A program made the position numbers and the translations under genes. Of a stretch of DNA of 64,000 bases, positions 27,775 through 36,937 are shown in pieces; the first letter of the stretch is position 1; each line of letters begins with the position of its first letter. Source of the DNA: Coprobacter tertius (GTDB taxonomy: Bacteria; Bacteroidota; Bacteroidia; Bacteroidales; Coprobacteraceae); NCBI RefSeq assembly GCF_024330105.1, contig NZ_JANDHW010000011.1:1-64000 (forward strand). The letters are read 5' to 3'. Under the pieces are notes generated by a model. That model did no database searches. It was not told the DNA's origin and saw only the letters and a program-made list of their open reading frames with translations.

Positions 27775-28335
27775 TTAGTCGATACTATACATGTCGTTAT
27801 TGCATACAAGACCTTCGATCGATATTTCGTCGATGGTCTTGTTTTTTCGGTTAAAACGCCAAGCTCTTACGATATCGGTATATCTTTCTGCTTCCCGGTC
27901 GGTATTTTCGGGTAATAATACCATGATTTCCGGATCGATCTTCCCGTTTTTTTCTACGTTTCCGGCCCAACCTATGTTCAGGTCGGTGCCTTTAACTTGC
28001 AGAGTATCGAGCAGCATCCATGAGGGAATACCGTCTTTATCGTAACCGGCCAGTTCATCGAACAGGAATACTGTTTTTCCTTCTTTGTCATCTTGTAAGA
28101 TGTGGAACCCGAAATCATCTGAAATGAGTCCTCCTCCGAAATCGGTAAATCCGATAAATTCAGGTAATTCCAATGCGTTGGTATATACAAAAGACGAATC
28201 GGTAGGTACAGTGGTATCGATTGTTACGTTTACTACATCAGACGGATCGTTTCCCTTATCAGACGTATCCTGATTTTTAGAAGAGCAACTCCAAAGCACT
28301 ACGAGTGTAAATAGTGAAAAAAAAGTTTTTTTCAT
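27775..28335 (-). CDS. Hypothetical lipoprotein
   Basis: A 186-residue predicted lipoprotein: MKKTFFSLF signal segment and lipobox at C17 (WSCS), followed by an Asp/Thr/Ser linker and a beta-rich body. The start at 28335 is chosen because it begins the signal peptide; an upstream in-frame ATG would add 11 unlikely residues. A -7 box lies 90 bases upstream. The stop is only 16 bases from the convergent terL stop. No family is recognised; nothing links it to module A except position. Confidence 0.75.
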   Translation of the reverse strand: MKKTFFSLFTLVVLWSCSSKNQDTSDKGNDPSDVVNVTIDTTVPTDSSFVYTNALELPEFIGFTDFGGGLISDDFGFHILQDDKEGKTVFLFDELAGYDKDGIPSWMLLDTLQVKGTDLNIGWAGNVEKNGKIDPEIMVLLPENTDREAERYTDIVRAWRFNRKNKTIDEISIEGLVCNNDMYSID

Positions 28336-28424
28336 AATTGTATCCATGTATGTCATTTTACAGTACAATGATTGTAGCTGAATTATTCCGATTGTCCTTT
28401 TGGCGGTTATCTGGTAAAGCGAGG

Positions 28425-28458
28425 CAAAGGTATAACAAAAGATATTTCGTTATTCAAA
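28425..28458 (-). promoter_or_regulatory. Promoter of the hypothetical lipoprotein gene
   Basis: Minus strand TACCTTTG at 28425-28432 matches the -7 box; TTTG at 28455-28458 lies 22 bases upstream, slightly more than the usual spacing. Confidence 0.55.
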
Positions 28459-28500
28459 TTTAACAATATATTTTTTTATCGTCAATTTCTTATAAATGCG

Positions 28501-28508
28501 TATCTTTG
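28501..28508 (+). promoter_or_regulatory. -7 promoter box abutting the GSCFA gene start
   Basis: TATCTTTG matches TAnnTTTG and ends only 4 bases before the ATG at 28513. With the usual 4-5 bases from box to transcript start, the A of ATG would be about +1, so the mRNA is predicted to be leaderless. Confidence 0.55.
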
Positions 28509-28512
28509 TCGT

Positions 28513-29505
28513 ATGGATTTCAGTACTGTAATACCTCTTTCCCGGTCGATTGTACCGGTGACTTACCATCAACAGCTTTTGTTGTTCGGATCTTGCTTTA
28601 CCGAACATATCGGAGAGCGCCTTTTGTTATCGAAATTCAATGCCGACGTAAACCCTTTCGGAATACAGTATAATCCGCTGTCGATTGAACGAGCCTTGAC
28701 GATAATGCTTGATACGAAGGTATTTACACCCGATGATCTTTTTCAGGACGGACGGTTGTGGCATAGCAGAATGCATCATTCTTTGTTTTCGCATACCGAC
28801 AAGAATGAATGTCTGCATCGTATTAATGAACGTATTATAAAAGCTTCGGACGAATTGAAAACATCTGCCTGGCTGATGGTAACATGGGGGTCGTCCTATG
28901 TTTACCGGTTAAAGTCGACTGGGGAGGTAGTTTCTAATTGTCACAAGCAGCCGGCTTCAGATTTTGTTCGCGAACGGGTAACTCCTTCTGAAATTGTAGA
29001 ACGCTGGTCTTCTTTAATAAATCGGTTAATATCCCGGAACTCCGGATTGAAAATATTATTTACGGTGAGTCCGGTGAGGCATTTGAAAGACGGTATGCAT
29101 GAAAATCAGTTGAGTAAAGCAGTATTGTTGCTTGCTGCCGATGAGTTGTGCCGCTCTTATCCCGGGGTCTGTTTTTATTTTCCTTCATATGAAATTATGA
29201 ATGACGAGTTACGGGATTATCGGTTTTACAACGAAGATATGATACATCCTTCTCCGGTAGCGGTTTCTTATATTTGGGAACGCTTCACGGATGTGTTTTT
29301 CAATGAAGAAACCCGTGCCGTTTACGACGAATGGTCGAAGTTAAGTCGATCGTTAAGGCATCGCCCTTTAACGCCGGATAAAATTGCATACAAAGATTTC
29401 GTAATGCAAAACTTGCTTAAACTGGAACGATTTAGCGAAAAATACCCTTACTTTGCCCTCTCGAATGAAATTCACTTAATAGAGGATTTATTGAAAACAT
29501 TGTAG
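28513..29505 (+). CDS. GSCFA domain-containing protein
   Basis: A 330-residue protein with the name-giving GSCFTEHIG motif near residues 27-35 and an NPFGIQYNP block near 48-56, both characteristic of the GSCFA family, related to SGNH-type hydrolases. A later HPSPVAVSYIWERF block contains the family's conserved histidine. The biochemical role is not known. It lies 4 bases before the murF-alr fusion gene, an arrangement kept in many Bacteroidota, which suggests a link to peptidoglycan metabolism. The promoter box suggests a leaderless mRNA. Confidence 0.9.
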   Translation: MDFSTVIPLSRSIVPVTYHQQLLLFGSCFTEHIGERLLLSKFNADVNPFGIQYNPLSIERALTIMLDTKVFTPDDLFQDGRLWHSRMHHSLFSHTDKNECLHRINERIIKASDELKTSAWLMVTWGSSYVYRLKSTGEVVSNCHKQPASDFVRERVTPSEIVERWSSLINRLISRNSGLKILFTVSPVRHLKDGMHENQLSKAVLLLAADELCRSYPGVCFYFPSYEIMNDELRDYRFYNEDMIHPSPVAVSYIWERFTDVFFNEETRAVYDEWSKLSRSLRHRPLTPDKIAYKDFVMQNLLKLERFSEKYPYFALSNEIHLIEDLLKTL

Positions 29506-29509
29506 TGGA

Positions 29510-31978
29510 ATGAATTACCCGATTTCTGAAATTGTACGATTAATAAAAGCCGATAATGCCGATTTGTTTCAATATACCATATCGGAATTACTTACCGACA
29601 GCCGTTCGCTGACGTTTCCTGAAGAAACTCTTTTTTTTGCTTTGGTGACATCTCGGAACGACGGCCACCGGTATATCGATGACTTGTATCGGAAAGGCGT
29701 TCGTAATTTTGTTATCAGTAAAGATATTGAAAATGTCGAGAAGATGCCTGAAGCAAATTTTCTTAGAGTCCACGACACTTTAGAGGCATTGCAGAATCTG
29801 GTAGCTGCACATCGAAAGCGTTTCAATATTCCGGTAATCGGTGTTACGGGAAGTAACGGTAAGACAATTGTTAAAGAATGGCTGTATCAGCTATTGCATG
29901 AGGATTATAATATGGTACGTTCTCCGAGAAGTTATAATTCGCAAATCGGTGTCCCTCTTTCGGTATGGCAAATAAATGATGCGACAGAATTGGCCGTGAT
30001 AGAGGCCGGTATTTCCCAGCCGGGAGAAATGATTAATCTCGAAGATATTATACGTCCTACGGTAGGTGTAATTACAAATATCGGAAATGCGCATCAGGAA
30101 GGATTTTCTTCTGTAGAAGAAAAATGTATCGAGAAGCTGGTCTTATTTAAAAATGCCGATTCGATAATTTATAACGGAGATTCTCCCGTAATTTTCGATG
30201 CGGTAGAAAAATTATGTATGGGTACGCGAGAAATCGCCTGGTCGCACCGTGATAAGAATAGCCCATTGTATATTATTAAGATAATTAAGAACGAGGCCAG
30301 TACGACAGTAAAGTATTCTTACCTTCAATATGAAAGTGAATTTACCATTCCGTTTGTCGAAGACGCTTCGGTAGAAAATGCGATACATTGTCTTGCCGTA
30401 ATGCTATATCTGGGGAAAACTTCGTCGGAGATTGCGGCTCGTATGCTTCTCCTTGAGCCGGTTGCTATGCGTCTTGAAGTGAAAGAAGGCAGAAATAATT
30501 GTTTGTTGATAAACGATACGTATAATTCCGATATCAATTCGCTTGAAATAGCTCTCGATTTTCAAATGCGTCGTAGTGGAGCTGCCGGTATGAAGCGAAC
30601 TTTGATTCTTTCAGATCTTTTACAAACCGGAATGATGCCGTCTACTTTATACCGGAAAGTGTCGCAATTGATTTCACATAAGGGGATTGACCGTCTGATC
30701 GGTATCGGTCCTGAAATTTCCTCTTGTGAGCGATTCTTCGGTATGGAGACTGAATTTTATGTATCGACCGATGCTTTCTTACAGTCTGGAGGAGCCGAAC
30801 GTTTCTCGAATGAACTGGTTTTGATTAAAGGTTCCCGTGATTTCCATTTTGAGTTGATTTCCGAAGCCTTGGAGTTAAAACAGCACGAAACCATACTCGA
30901 GGTAAATCTCGATGCAATGGTTCATAATTTCCATTTTTACCGACAAAAGTTGAAGCCGGAGACGAAGATGATTTGCATGGTAAAGGCTTTCGGATACGGT
31001 GCCGGTTCGTATGAATTGGCTAAAACATTGCAAGACCGGGGATGCGATTATCTGGCTGTTGCCGTTGCAGACGAAGGTGCCGAATTGAGAAAAGCCGGTA
31101 TTACTATGCCGATTATGGTAATGAATCCTGAAATGAATAGTTTCCGTACCTTATTTTCTTATTCGCTCGAGCCAGAAGTATATAGCTTTAAGTTACTGAA
31201 TGCTCTGATAAAAGAAGCCGAGTTATTGGGGATTACACATTATCCGGTACATATAAAGATTGATTCGGGCATGCACCGACTGGGATTTACTGAAGAGGAT
31301 ATGCTCCATTTGACAGAGATTTTGAAAGGGCAGCCATCGGTAATTGCCCGATCGGTATTTTCTCATTTTGCAGGAAGTGATGAAGCTCGATTCGATGGAT
31401 TCAGTCAACAACAGATTGCTGTTTTTAAGGAGTGTGCCGAAATGGTTCAGAAAGCGACTCCTCAACCTGTGTTAAGGCATATACTGAATACGGCCGGAAT
31501 TTCTCGGTTTACTGATGAACAGATGGATGCTGTCCGTTTGGGTATCGGCCTGTATGGAATTTCTCCTCTTGGAGAAGAAAAGGGACTTCGTAATGTGAGT
31601 GCATTAAAGACGACTATATTGCAGATTAAAGAATTGGATTCCGACCAAACTGTCGGTTACGGTCGTCGGGGAACACTTGCGCGACGGTCTCGTATCGCAG
31701 CTTTACCGATTGGTTATGCCGATGGCCTCGATCGTCATTTGGGCAATCGTAAAGGTTATGTTATAATTCATGGGAAACATGCTCCATACGTAGGGAATAT
31801 TTGTATGGATGTTTGTATGGTAGATGTTACTGATATCGATTGTAAAGAAGGAGATAAAGTAGAAATATTCGGAGATAATCTTCCGGTAACTGAAGTCGCC
31901 CGTTGGCTCGATACGATACCGTATGAAATACTTACTTCGGTATCATCCCGAGTAAAACGTATTTATTTCAGGGAATAA
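29510..31978 (+). CDS. Bifunctional MurF ligase / alanine racemase
   Basis: An 822-residue fusion that joins two successive steps of cell-wall precursor supply. Residues 1 to about 450 form a MurF-type ligase with the ATP-binding loop GVTGSNGKT near 109-117, which adds D-Ala-D-Ala to the UDP-MurNAc tripeptide. From about residue 463 (LEVNLDAMVHN) follows an alanine racemase with the PLP lysine in MVKAFGYGAG near residue 492 and the second active-site region VGYGRRG and PIGYADGLDR. This fusion is known in Bacteroidota. No domain boundary frameshift is visible. It is translated 4 bases after the GSCFA gene. Confidence 0.95.
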   Translation: MNYPISEIVRLIKADNADLFQYTISELLTDSRSLTFPEETLFFALVTSRNDGHRYIDDLYRKGVRNFVISKDIENVEKMPEANFLRVHDTLEALQNLVAAHRKRFNIPVIGVTGSNGKTIVKEWLYQLLHEDYNMVRSPRSYNSQIGVPLSVWQINDATELAVIEAGISQPGEMINLEDIIRPTVGVITNIGNAHQEGFSSVEEKCIEKLVLFKNADSIIYNGDSPVIFDAVEKLCMGTREIAWSHRDKNSPLYIIKIIKNEASTTVKYSYLQYESEFTIPFVEDASVENAIHCLAVMLYLGKTSSEIAARMLLLEPVAMRLEVKEGRNNCLLINDTYNSDINSLEIALDFQMRRSGAAGMKRTLILSDLLQTGMMPSTLYRKVSQLISHKGIDRLIGIGPEISSCERFFGMETEFYVSTDAFLQSGGAERFSNELVLIKGSRDFHFELISEALELKQHETILEVNLDAMVHNFHFYRQKLKPETKMICMVKAFGYGAGSYELAKTLQDRGCDYLAVAVADEGAELRKAGITMPIMVMNPEMNSFRTLFSYSLEPEVYSFKLLNALIKEAELLGITHYPVHIKIDSGMHRLGFTEEDMLHLTEILKGQPSVIARSVFSHFAGSDEARFDGFSQQQIAVFKECAEMVQKATPQPVLRHILNTAGISRFTDEQMDAVRLGIGLYGISPLGEEKGLRNVSALKTTILQIKELDSDQTVGYGRRGTLARRSRIAALPIGYADGLDRHLGNRKGYVIIHGKHAPYVGNICMDVCMVDVTDIDCKEGDKVEIFGDNLPVTEVARWLDTIPYEILTSVSSRVKRIYFRE

Positions 31979-32047
31979 ATGCCGTGCTAACCCGGTTATG
32001 TATCTCTCATCGGTACTTATTAAGTATAAGGAGGTTGTGAAGTTTAT

Positions 32048-32422
32048 TTAAAGAGAATTTTCAGTGAAATCTTCTGGTTCCAGCTCATCTCTCATGGCGA
32101 TGATTTCCTCTTTAATATTCGTAAGACGATCTATAATTTCATGGTTACGAATAGCTCCGTCCCGGTTTTCTTTCAATTTTTTCTTTGCCCCGGATAATGT
32201 AAGTCCTTTTTCTTTGGTAAGATAATAAATGAGGCGTATGGTTTCAATATCTTCAGTACTGTAATATCTTGTTCCTTTAGCCGATTTTCGGGGTGTTATA
32301 ATGTCGAATTCCTTTTCCCAAAACCGCAGTAGGGGCTTGCTTACCTTGAGCATCTCGGCTACTTCTCCGATGGTGTAATAGAGTTTACCCGAATTTTGTT
32401 CGTTTTTTTCCATAATTGCCAT
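32048..32422 (-). CDS. MerR-family transcriptional regulator
   Basis: A 124-residue protein with a MerR winged helix-turn-helix near residues 14-80 (YYTIGEVAEMLKVSKPLLRFW) and a short coiled-coil end. The C-terminus carries no effector-binding domain and no metal-binding cysteines. It follows the M23 peptidase gene with 2 bases between, a pairing common in Bacteroidales. Its targets are unknown. Confidence 0.9.
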   Translation of the reverse strand: MAIMEKNEQNSGKLYYTIGEVAEMLKVSKPLLRFWEKEFDIITPRKSAKGTRYYSTEDIETIRLIYYLTKEKGLTLSGAKKKLKENRDGAIRNHEIIDRLTNIKEEIIAMRDELEPEDFTENSL

Positions 32423-32424
32423 TT

Positions 32425-33396
32425 TTAATCCATTACCATTCCCTGATTAGATGCGATTTGTACCATTCGGTCATAATCTTCAGGACTTAAATCGAAGAAA
32501 TAATAATTGATCGGATTATCGTGTTTCCCTTTGTAAATTACTTCATAATGAAGGTGAGGCCCCGTAGATTTACCGGTACTTCCTACTAACCCGATTTCTT
32601 CGCCCCGTTTGATCTCTTGTCCGGGTCGAACCAATATTTTACTCATGTGGGCGTAGCGAGTTTGGTAACCGTATCCGTGGTTAATAAGTACAGAGTTGCC
32701 ATATCCCTGTTTCCATCCGGCTTCAGCCACCTTTCCGTTACCGGTCGCATAAACAGGTGTTCCGGTTTCGGCGGCAAAGTCCATACCTTCGTGAAATTTA
32801 CGGGTTTTGTAAATGGGATCAATCCGGAGTCCGTAACCGGAGGCGGTTCGTTTCAGGTCTTTGTTGGAGACCGGTTGTATAGCTGGGATACATTTTAACC
32901 GATCTTCCTGGGTTTGTCCCAGTTTTACTAATTCGTCGAGTGAATTACTCTGTACATATACTTGACGGGCGAGTTGATCGAGTTTACGAGTAGTAGAAAC
33001 AACCAAATCGGCATCGTTTAGTTTCATCAGTTCGGTATAACGGGTCATATTGCCGATTCCTGCATTTCTTACCGATGCGTCGATTGGGTCTGCTTGTAAA
33101 ATTACACGGTATAAGTTGTCGTCTCGTTGTTGTATATCGGCCATAACTTTTAGTAGCTGGTCGAGTCGTTTGGAAAGTATTTTATATTGGGCTTCGATTT
33201 TATCGTTTTCCTGCTTTAGTAAACGTTCACGGGGAGGATCGACAAAATAATAAAAAACGAAAAAAAAGAGAATTCCCAGGGTAAATCCGAGGATCAAATG
33301 GCGTAATGCTGTGAATATGCGTTTCCTCAGCGATGGAAATACCCGTTCGTAAGATAAAGTATGGGGATTATAAACGTAAAAAATCTTTTTTCTCAT
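32425..33396 (-). CDS. M23-family (LytM-type) metallopeptidase
   Basis: A 323-residue inner-membrane-anchored peptidase. The membrane helix is at about residues 33-52, followed by a coiled-coil region to about 120. The peptidase domain has the first zinc ligands in the FHEGMDFA segment and the HLHYEV motif near residue 282. Such proteins cut peptide cross-links in the cell wall, or act as non-catalytic activators if ligands are lost; here the ligands look intact. It is the first gene of a two-gene unit with the merR-type regulator and is divergent from alaS. Confidence 0.92.
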   Translation of the reverse strand: MRKKIFYVYNPHTLSYERVFPSLRKRIFTALRHLILGFTLGILFFFVFYYFVDPPRERLLKQENDKIEAQYKILSKRLDQLLKVMADIQQRDDNLYRVILQADPIDASVRNAGIGNMTRYTELMKLNDADLVVSTTRKLDQLARQVYVQSNSLDELVKLGQTQEDRLKCIPAIQPVSNKDLKRTASGYGLRIDPIYKTRKFHEGMDFAAETGTPVYATGNGKVAEAGWKQGYGNSVLINHGYGYQTRYAHMSKILVRPGQEIKRGEEIGLVGSTGKSTGPHLHYEVIYKGKHDNPINYYFFDLSPEDYDRMVQIASNQGMVMD

Positions 33397-33437
33397 TATT
33401 CTTTGTTCTCCCGTTTGAATCGGTGATCATTCCAAAT

Positions 33438-33467
33438 AAAAATTTGCAAGATGATTTGCAAATTTTT
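33438..33467. repeat. Inverted repeat between the M23 and alaS genes
   Basis: AAAAATTTGCAA (33438-33449) and TTGCAAATTTTT (33456-33467) are perfect complements with a 6-base spacer. The flanking genes diverge, so this is not a terminator between them and may be an operator. Confidence 0.6.
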
Positions 33468-33501
33468 ACGCAACAATAGCCACAAAAATAATATTTTGAA
33501 C

Positions 33502-33509
33502 TATTTTTG
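33502..33509 (+). promoter_or_regulatory. -7 promoter box of alaS
   Basis: TATTTTTG matches TAnnTTTG, about 100 bases before the alaS ATG. No -33 TTTG at the expected place. Confidence 0.45.
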
Positions 33510-33611
33510 CAAACTGTTTTTCAGAATATTAATACTCCGGAAATCAATTTGCGGAAGAATGAATGTCCCTGTAAGGGAACAAAAAACCAATGAAATAATA
33601 AAATCAAAGAT

Positions 33612-36230
33612 ATGCTTACAGCAAAAGAAATTAGGGAATCTTTTAAAAACTTTTTTGCTTCGAAGGGACATCAAATAGTACCTTCGGCTCCGATGGTCAT
33701 TAAAGATGACCCTACCCTGATGTTTACCAATGCCGGTATGAACCAGTTTAAGGATATTATTCTGGGAAACGTCGATCCCCGTTACAAAAGAGTAGCCGAT
33801 TCGCAGAAATGCCTCCGCGTAAGCGGGAAGCATAACGATCTCGAAGAGGTGGGTCTCGACACATATCATCATACGATGTTTGAAATGTTGGGAAACTGGT
33901 CTTTTGGCGATTATTTTAAGAAAGAAGCCATCGACTGGGCTTGGGAATATTTGGTAGATGTGCTTAAATTAGATCCCGAACGTTTATATGCCACTGTTTT
34001 CGAAGGATATGAACCCGAAGGTCTCGAACGGGATAATGAAGCGGCAATATATTGGGAAAAGCATCTTCCTGCATCGCATATTATCAATGGAAATCGTCAT
34101 GATAATTTTTGGGAAATGGGAGATACGGGACCTTGTGGCCCTTGTTCGGAAATACATATCGACTTACGTAGTGAAAAAGAGCGGGCTGAGGTCGACGGTC
34201 TTACGTTGGTTAATGCGAGTCATCCTCAGGTGATCGAGATCTGGAATCTTGTTTTTATGCAGTATAATCGCAAAGCCGATGCTACCCTCGAGCCGCTACC
34301 GGCCCGGGTAATCGATACAGGAATGGGTTTTGAGCGTCTTTGTATGGCTTTACAGGGAAAAACGTCGAATTATGATACCGATGTTTTCCAGCCCTTGATT
34401 GGAGCCATTGCCAATCTTAGCAATAAAAAATACGGAGACGATAACTCGTCGGATATTGCTATGCGTGTGATTGCCGATCATGTAAGAACGATCGCATTTT
34501 CGATCACCGACGGTCAGTTGCCATCTAATGCGAAAGCCGGATATGTGATACGGCGTATTTTGCGTCGTGCCGTTCGATATGGATATACATTTTTGGGGCA
34601 ACACAGCGCTTTTATATATAAACTTATTCCTACTCTTATCGATACGATGGGAGATGCTTATCCCGAACTTGTTTCACAAAAAGAGTTGATCGAAAAAGTG
34701 ATTAAGGAGGAAGAAGAGTCGTTTTTACGTACACTCGAAACCGGGATGAAACTTCTTGACAAAGTTATAGAAGACGCTCGAACGGGAGGTAAAAAGAAAA
34801 TTAGTGGGAAAGATGCATTTACGTTATATGATACATATGGTTTCCCCCTCGACCTTACCGAGCTTATTTTGAAAGAAAACGATTTATCGGCCGATTTGGA
34901 TGAATTCGACTCTCTGATGCGTCAACAGAAAGAGAGAGCGAGAAATGCCGCTGCTGTTGAAACGGGAGACTGGGTTACTCTCAAAGAGGGGACAACGGAA
35001 TTTGTGGGGTATGATTATACCGAATATGAAGTGTCGTTGTTGAGGTATCGTCAGATAAAACAGAAAAATCAGACTTTATATCAATTGGTACTGGATAAAA
35101 CTCCTTTTTATGCTGAAAGCGGAGGGCAAGTAGGCGATACGGGAGTTATTGTAAGTGAGTTCGAGACGATAGATGTGATCGATACCCGAAAAGAAAATAA
35201 TTTGCCGGTGCATATCGTAAAACAATTGCCGAAACATCTCGAGGTTCCCATGATGGCTTGTGTAGATACAGATAAACGGGCGGCCTGTGCAGCGAATCAT
35301 TCGGCGACTCATCTGATCGATGAGGCTTTGCGCGAAGTTCTGGGAGAACATGTGGAACAGAAAGGATCGTTGGTGACTCCCGATTCGTTACGTTTTGATT
35401 TTTCACATTTTCAGAAAGTAACTCCTGAAGAGATTCGAAAAGTAGAACATTTGGTCAATGCCAGAATACGTGAGAATATTCCTTTGACCGAATATCGGAA
35501 TATTCCTATTGCCGAAGCACGGGAACTTGGTGCTATTGCTTTATTCGGTGAAAAATACGGTGAAGAGGTGCGGGTAATCCGTTTCGGGTCATCGGTTGAG
35601 TTTTGTGGTGGTACACATGTAAAAGCTACTGGAAATATAGGGATGATGAAAATCGTTTCCGAAAGTTCTGTTGCTGCCGGAGTACGTCGTATCGAGGCGA
35701 TTACAGGTGCTAAGGTAGAAGAACTGTTGGATAGTGCACAAGATACGATGAATGAGTTGCGGGGACTGTTTAATAATGCACCCGATCTTAATAGCGTAAT
35801 AAGAAAACATATAGAAGAAAATGCCGGATTGAAAAAACAGATTGAGGAATTCCTGAAAGAAAAAGAGGCGGTTCTGAAAGAGCGGTTGTTGAAAAATATG
35901 CAGGAAATAAACGGCATAAACGTGATAAAATTAAACTGTCCGATGCCCTCTGATCTTGTTAAAAATATCGCTTTTCAGTTGCGTGGAGAGATTACTGAGA
36001 ATTTGGCTTTTGTTGCTGGAACTTATGATGCGGGTAAACCGTTGTTGACGGTGATGCTTAGCGATAATCTGGTAGCATCCGGTTTAAATGCTTCTGCAAT
36101 CGTACGGGAAGCTGCAAAATTGATACAGGGCGGCGGCGGTGGTCAACCGCACTTTGCTCAGGCAGGTGGTAAAAATGTAGAGGGTGTGATCGCTGCTGTA
36201 GGTAAGATGATAGAACTTGTAACAAAATAA
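33612..36230 (+). CDS. alaS: Alanine-tRNA ligase
   Basis: An 872-residue class II synthetase that charges tRNA-Ala. The catalytic core has [12 protein letters not shown] near residue 18 and the [10 protein letters not shown] block. The editing domain carries the HSATHLID (HXXXH) and CGGTHV zinc/editing motifs. The C-terminal C-Ala region ends with the [14 protein letters not shown] glycine motif. The length is standard. It has its own promoter box and a strong terminator. Confidence 0.98.
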   Translation: MLTAKEIRESFKNFFASKGHQIVPSAPMVIKDDPTLMFTNAGMNQFKDIILGNVDPRYKRVADSQKCLRVSGKHNDLEEVGLDTYHHTMFEMLGNWSFGDYFKKEAIDWAWEYLVDVLKLDPERLYATVFEGYEPEGLERDNEAAIYWEKHLPASHIINGNRHDNFWEMGDTGPCGPCSEIHIDLRSEKERAEVDGLTLVNASHPQVIEIWNLVFMQYNRKADATLEPLPARVIDTGMGFERLCMALQGKTSNYDTDVFQPLIGAIANLSNKKYGDDNSSDIAMRVIADHVRTIAFSITDGQLPSNAKAGYVIRRILRRAVRYGYTFLGQHSAFIYKLIPTLIDTMGDAYPELVSQKELIEKVIKEEEESFLRTLETGMKLLDKVIEDARTGGKKKISGKDAFTLYDTYGFPLDLTELILKENDLSADLDEFDSLMRQQKERARNAAAVETGDWVTLKEGTTEFVGYDYTEYEVSLLRYRQIKQKNQTLYQLVLDKTPFYAESGGQVGDTGVIVSEFETIDVIDTRKENNLPVHIVKQLPKHLEVPMMACVDTDKRAACAANHSATHLIDEALREVLGEHVEQKGSLVTPDSLRFDFSHFQKVTPEEIRKVEHLVNARIRENIPLTEYRNIPIAEARELGAIALFGEKYGEEVRVIRFGSSVEFCGGTHVKATGNIGMMKIVSESSVAAGVRRIEAITGAKVEELLDSAQDTMNELRGLFNNAPDLNSVIRKHIEENAGLKKQIEEFLKEKEAVLKERLLKNMQEINGINVIKLNCPMPSDLVKNIAFQLRGEITENLAFVAGTYDAGKPLLTVMLSDNLVASGLNASAIVREAAKLIQGGGGGQPHFAQAGGKNVEGVIAAVGKMIELVTK

Positions 36231-36254
36231 GTCCGGTTAAGTCGTGTTATTGGA

Positions 36255-36285
36255 AACGGGTATTCGATCGAATACCCGTTTTTTT
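36255..36285 (+). terminator. Terminator after alaS
   Basis: AACGGGTATTCGA followed directly by its reverse complement gives a perfect 26-base palindrome, then a T run. It lies 25 bases past the alaS stop. Confidence 0.92.
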
Positions 36286-36532
36286 ATACATGAATGTTGG
36301 CTTGACTATACCTGTTGTATAATTTTTATTGTGTCTGATAATTTCGAAACCGGTATGTTTGTAATATCGGGTTAGCTTTGAAAATATAAAATGCTAAATA
36401 TGGTAAAAATACCATCAAAATATTGTATATTTACTATATATATTATATATTTGCCGTACCCAAATATCGCAAATCTGTTTTATTTGTGACAAATGAAACG
36501 GAAGTCATAGTCTCTGCAAGTGTCAGTAAACT
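36286..36532. other. Regulatory interval upstream of module B
   Basis: About 250 bases without a gene. It holds a small palindrome ATGGTA-AAAA-TACCAT at 36400-36415 and a full promoter at 36423-36453. Nothing else with clear structure was seen. Confidence 0.55.
36423..36453 (+). promoter_or_regulatory. Promoter of phage-like module B
   Basis: TTG (36423-36425), a 20-base spacer and TATATTTG (36446-36453) form a good Bacteroidota promoter. The predicted start is near 36458, 75 bases before the first ATG. A palindrome at 36400-36415 lies immediately upstream. Confidence 0.7.
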
Positions 36533-36937
36533 ATGAAGTTGTATTACAAGAAAGAACGAGACCGCGATTTTATGCGGGCTTATGACGAAGCGTTAAAATC
36601 ATATGGGGCGCGAGCACCCTATACGCCTCGTGTAGAAGTTGTGAAAAAGGCCTTGAATAGTAATGCGGGGCGCTTTTATATTACATATGAGGAAGCTCGT
36701 AGGAATGTAAGACGACTGATGAATAATCGGCCGTTATCTTGCCGGAACAGGAATAAGCTCGAAATGTATGAAGAGCTAAGGACTCAGGTTGAGGAATATA
36801 TGAAAAAACATCCTAGATCTACATTTAACGATTCTCTGTTTTCGGTGTTGTCTGAAGGCTATACTCCTCGGTTTTATATGGGGGTACAAAATGCTCTGAT
36901 GATTGTATATCAGCATCAGAGAGGGGGTGGGGAATGA
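36533..36937 (+). CDS. Hypothetical phage-like protein with two RFY repeats
   Basis: A 134-residue basic helical protein. A motif RFY followed by a helix with A and V/I at fixed spacing occurs twice: RFYITYEEARRNVRRL at residues 47-62 and RFYMGVQNALMIVYQH at 113-128. This internal duplication suggests two copies of one small fold, possibly for DNA or protein binding. It shares the ATGA overlap with the next gene. I recall similar small proteins in Bacteroidales prophage-like regions but cannot name a family. It is the first gene of module B. Confidence 0.6.
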   Translation: MKLYYKKERDRDFMRAYDEALKSYGARAPYTPRVEVVKKALNSNAGRFYITYEEARRNVRRLMNNRPLSCRNRNKLEMYEELRTQVEEYMKKHPRSTFNDSLFSVLSEGYTPRFYMGVQNALMIVYQHQRGGGE

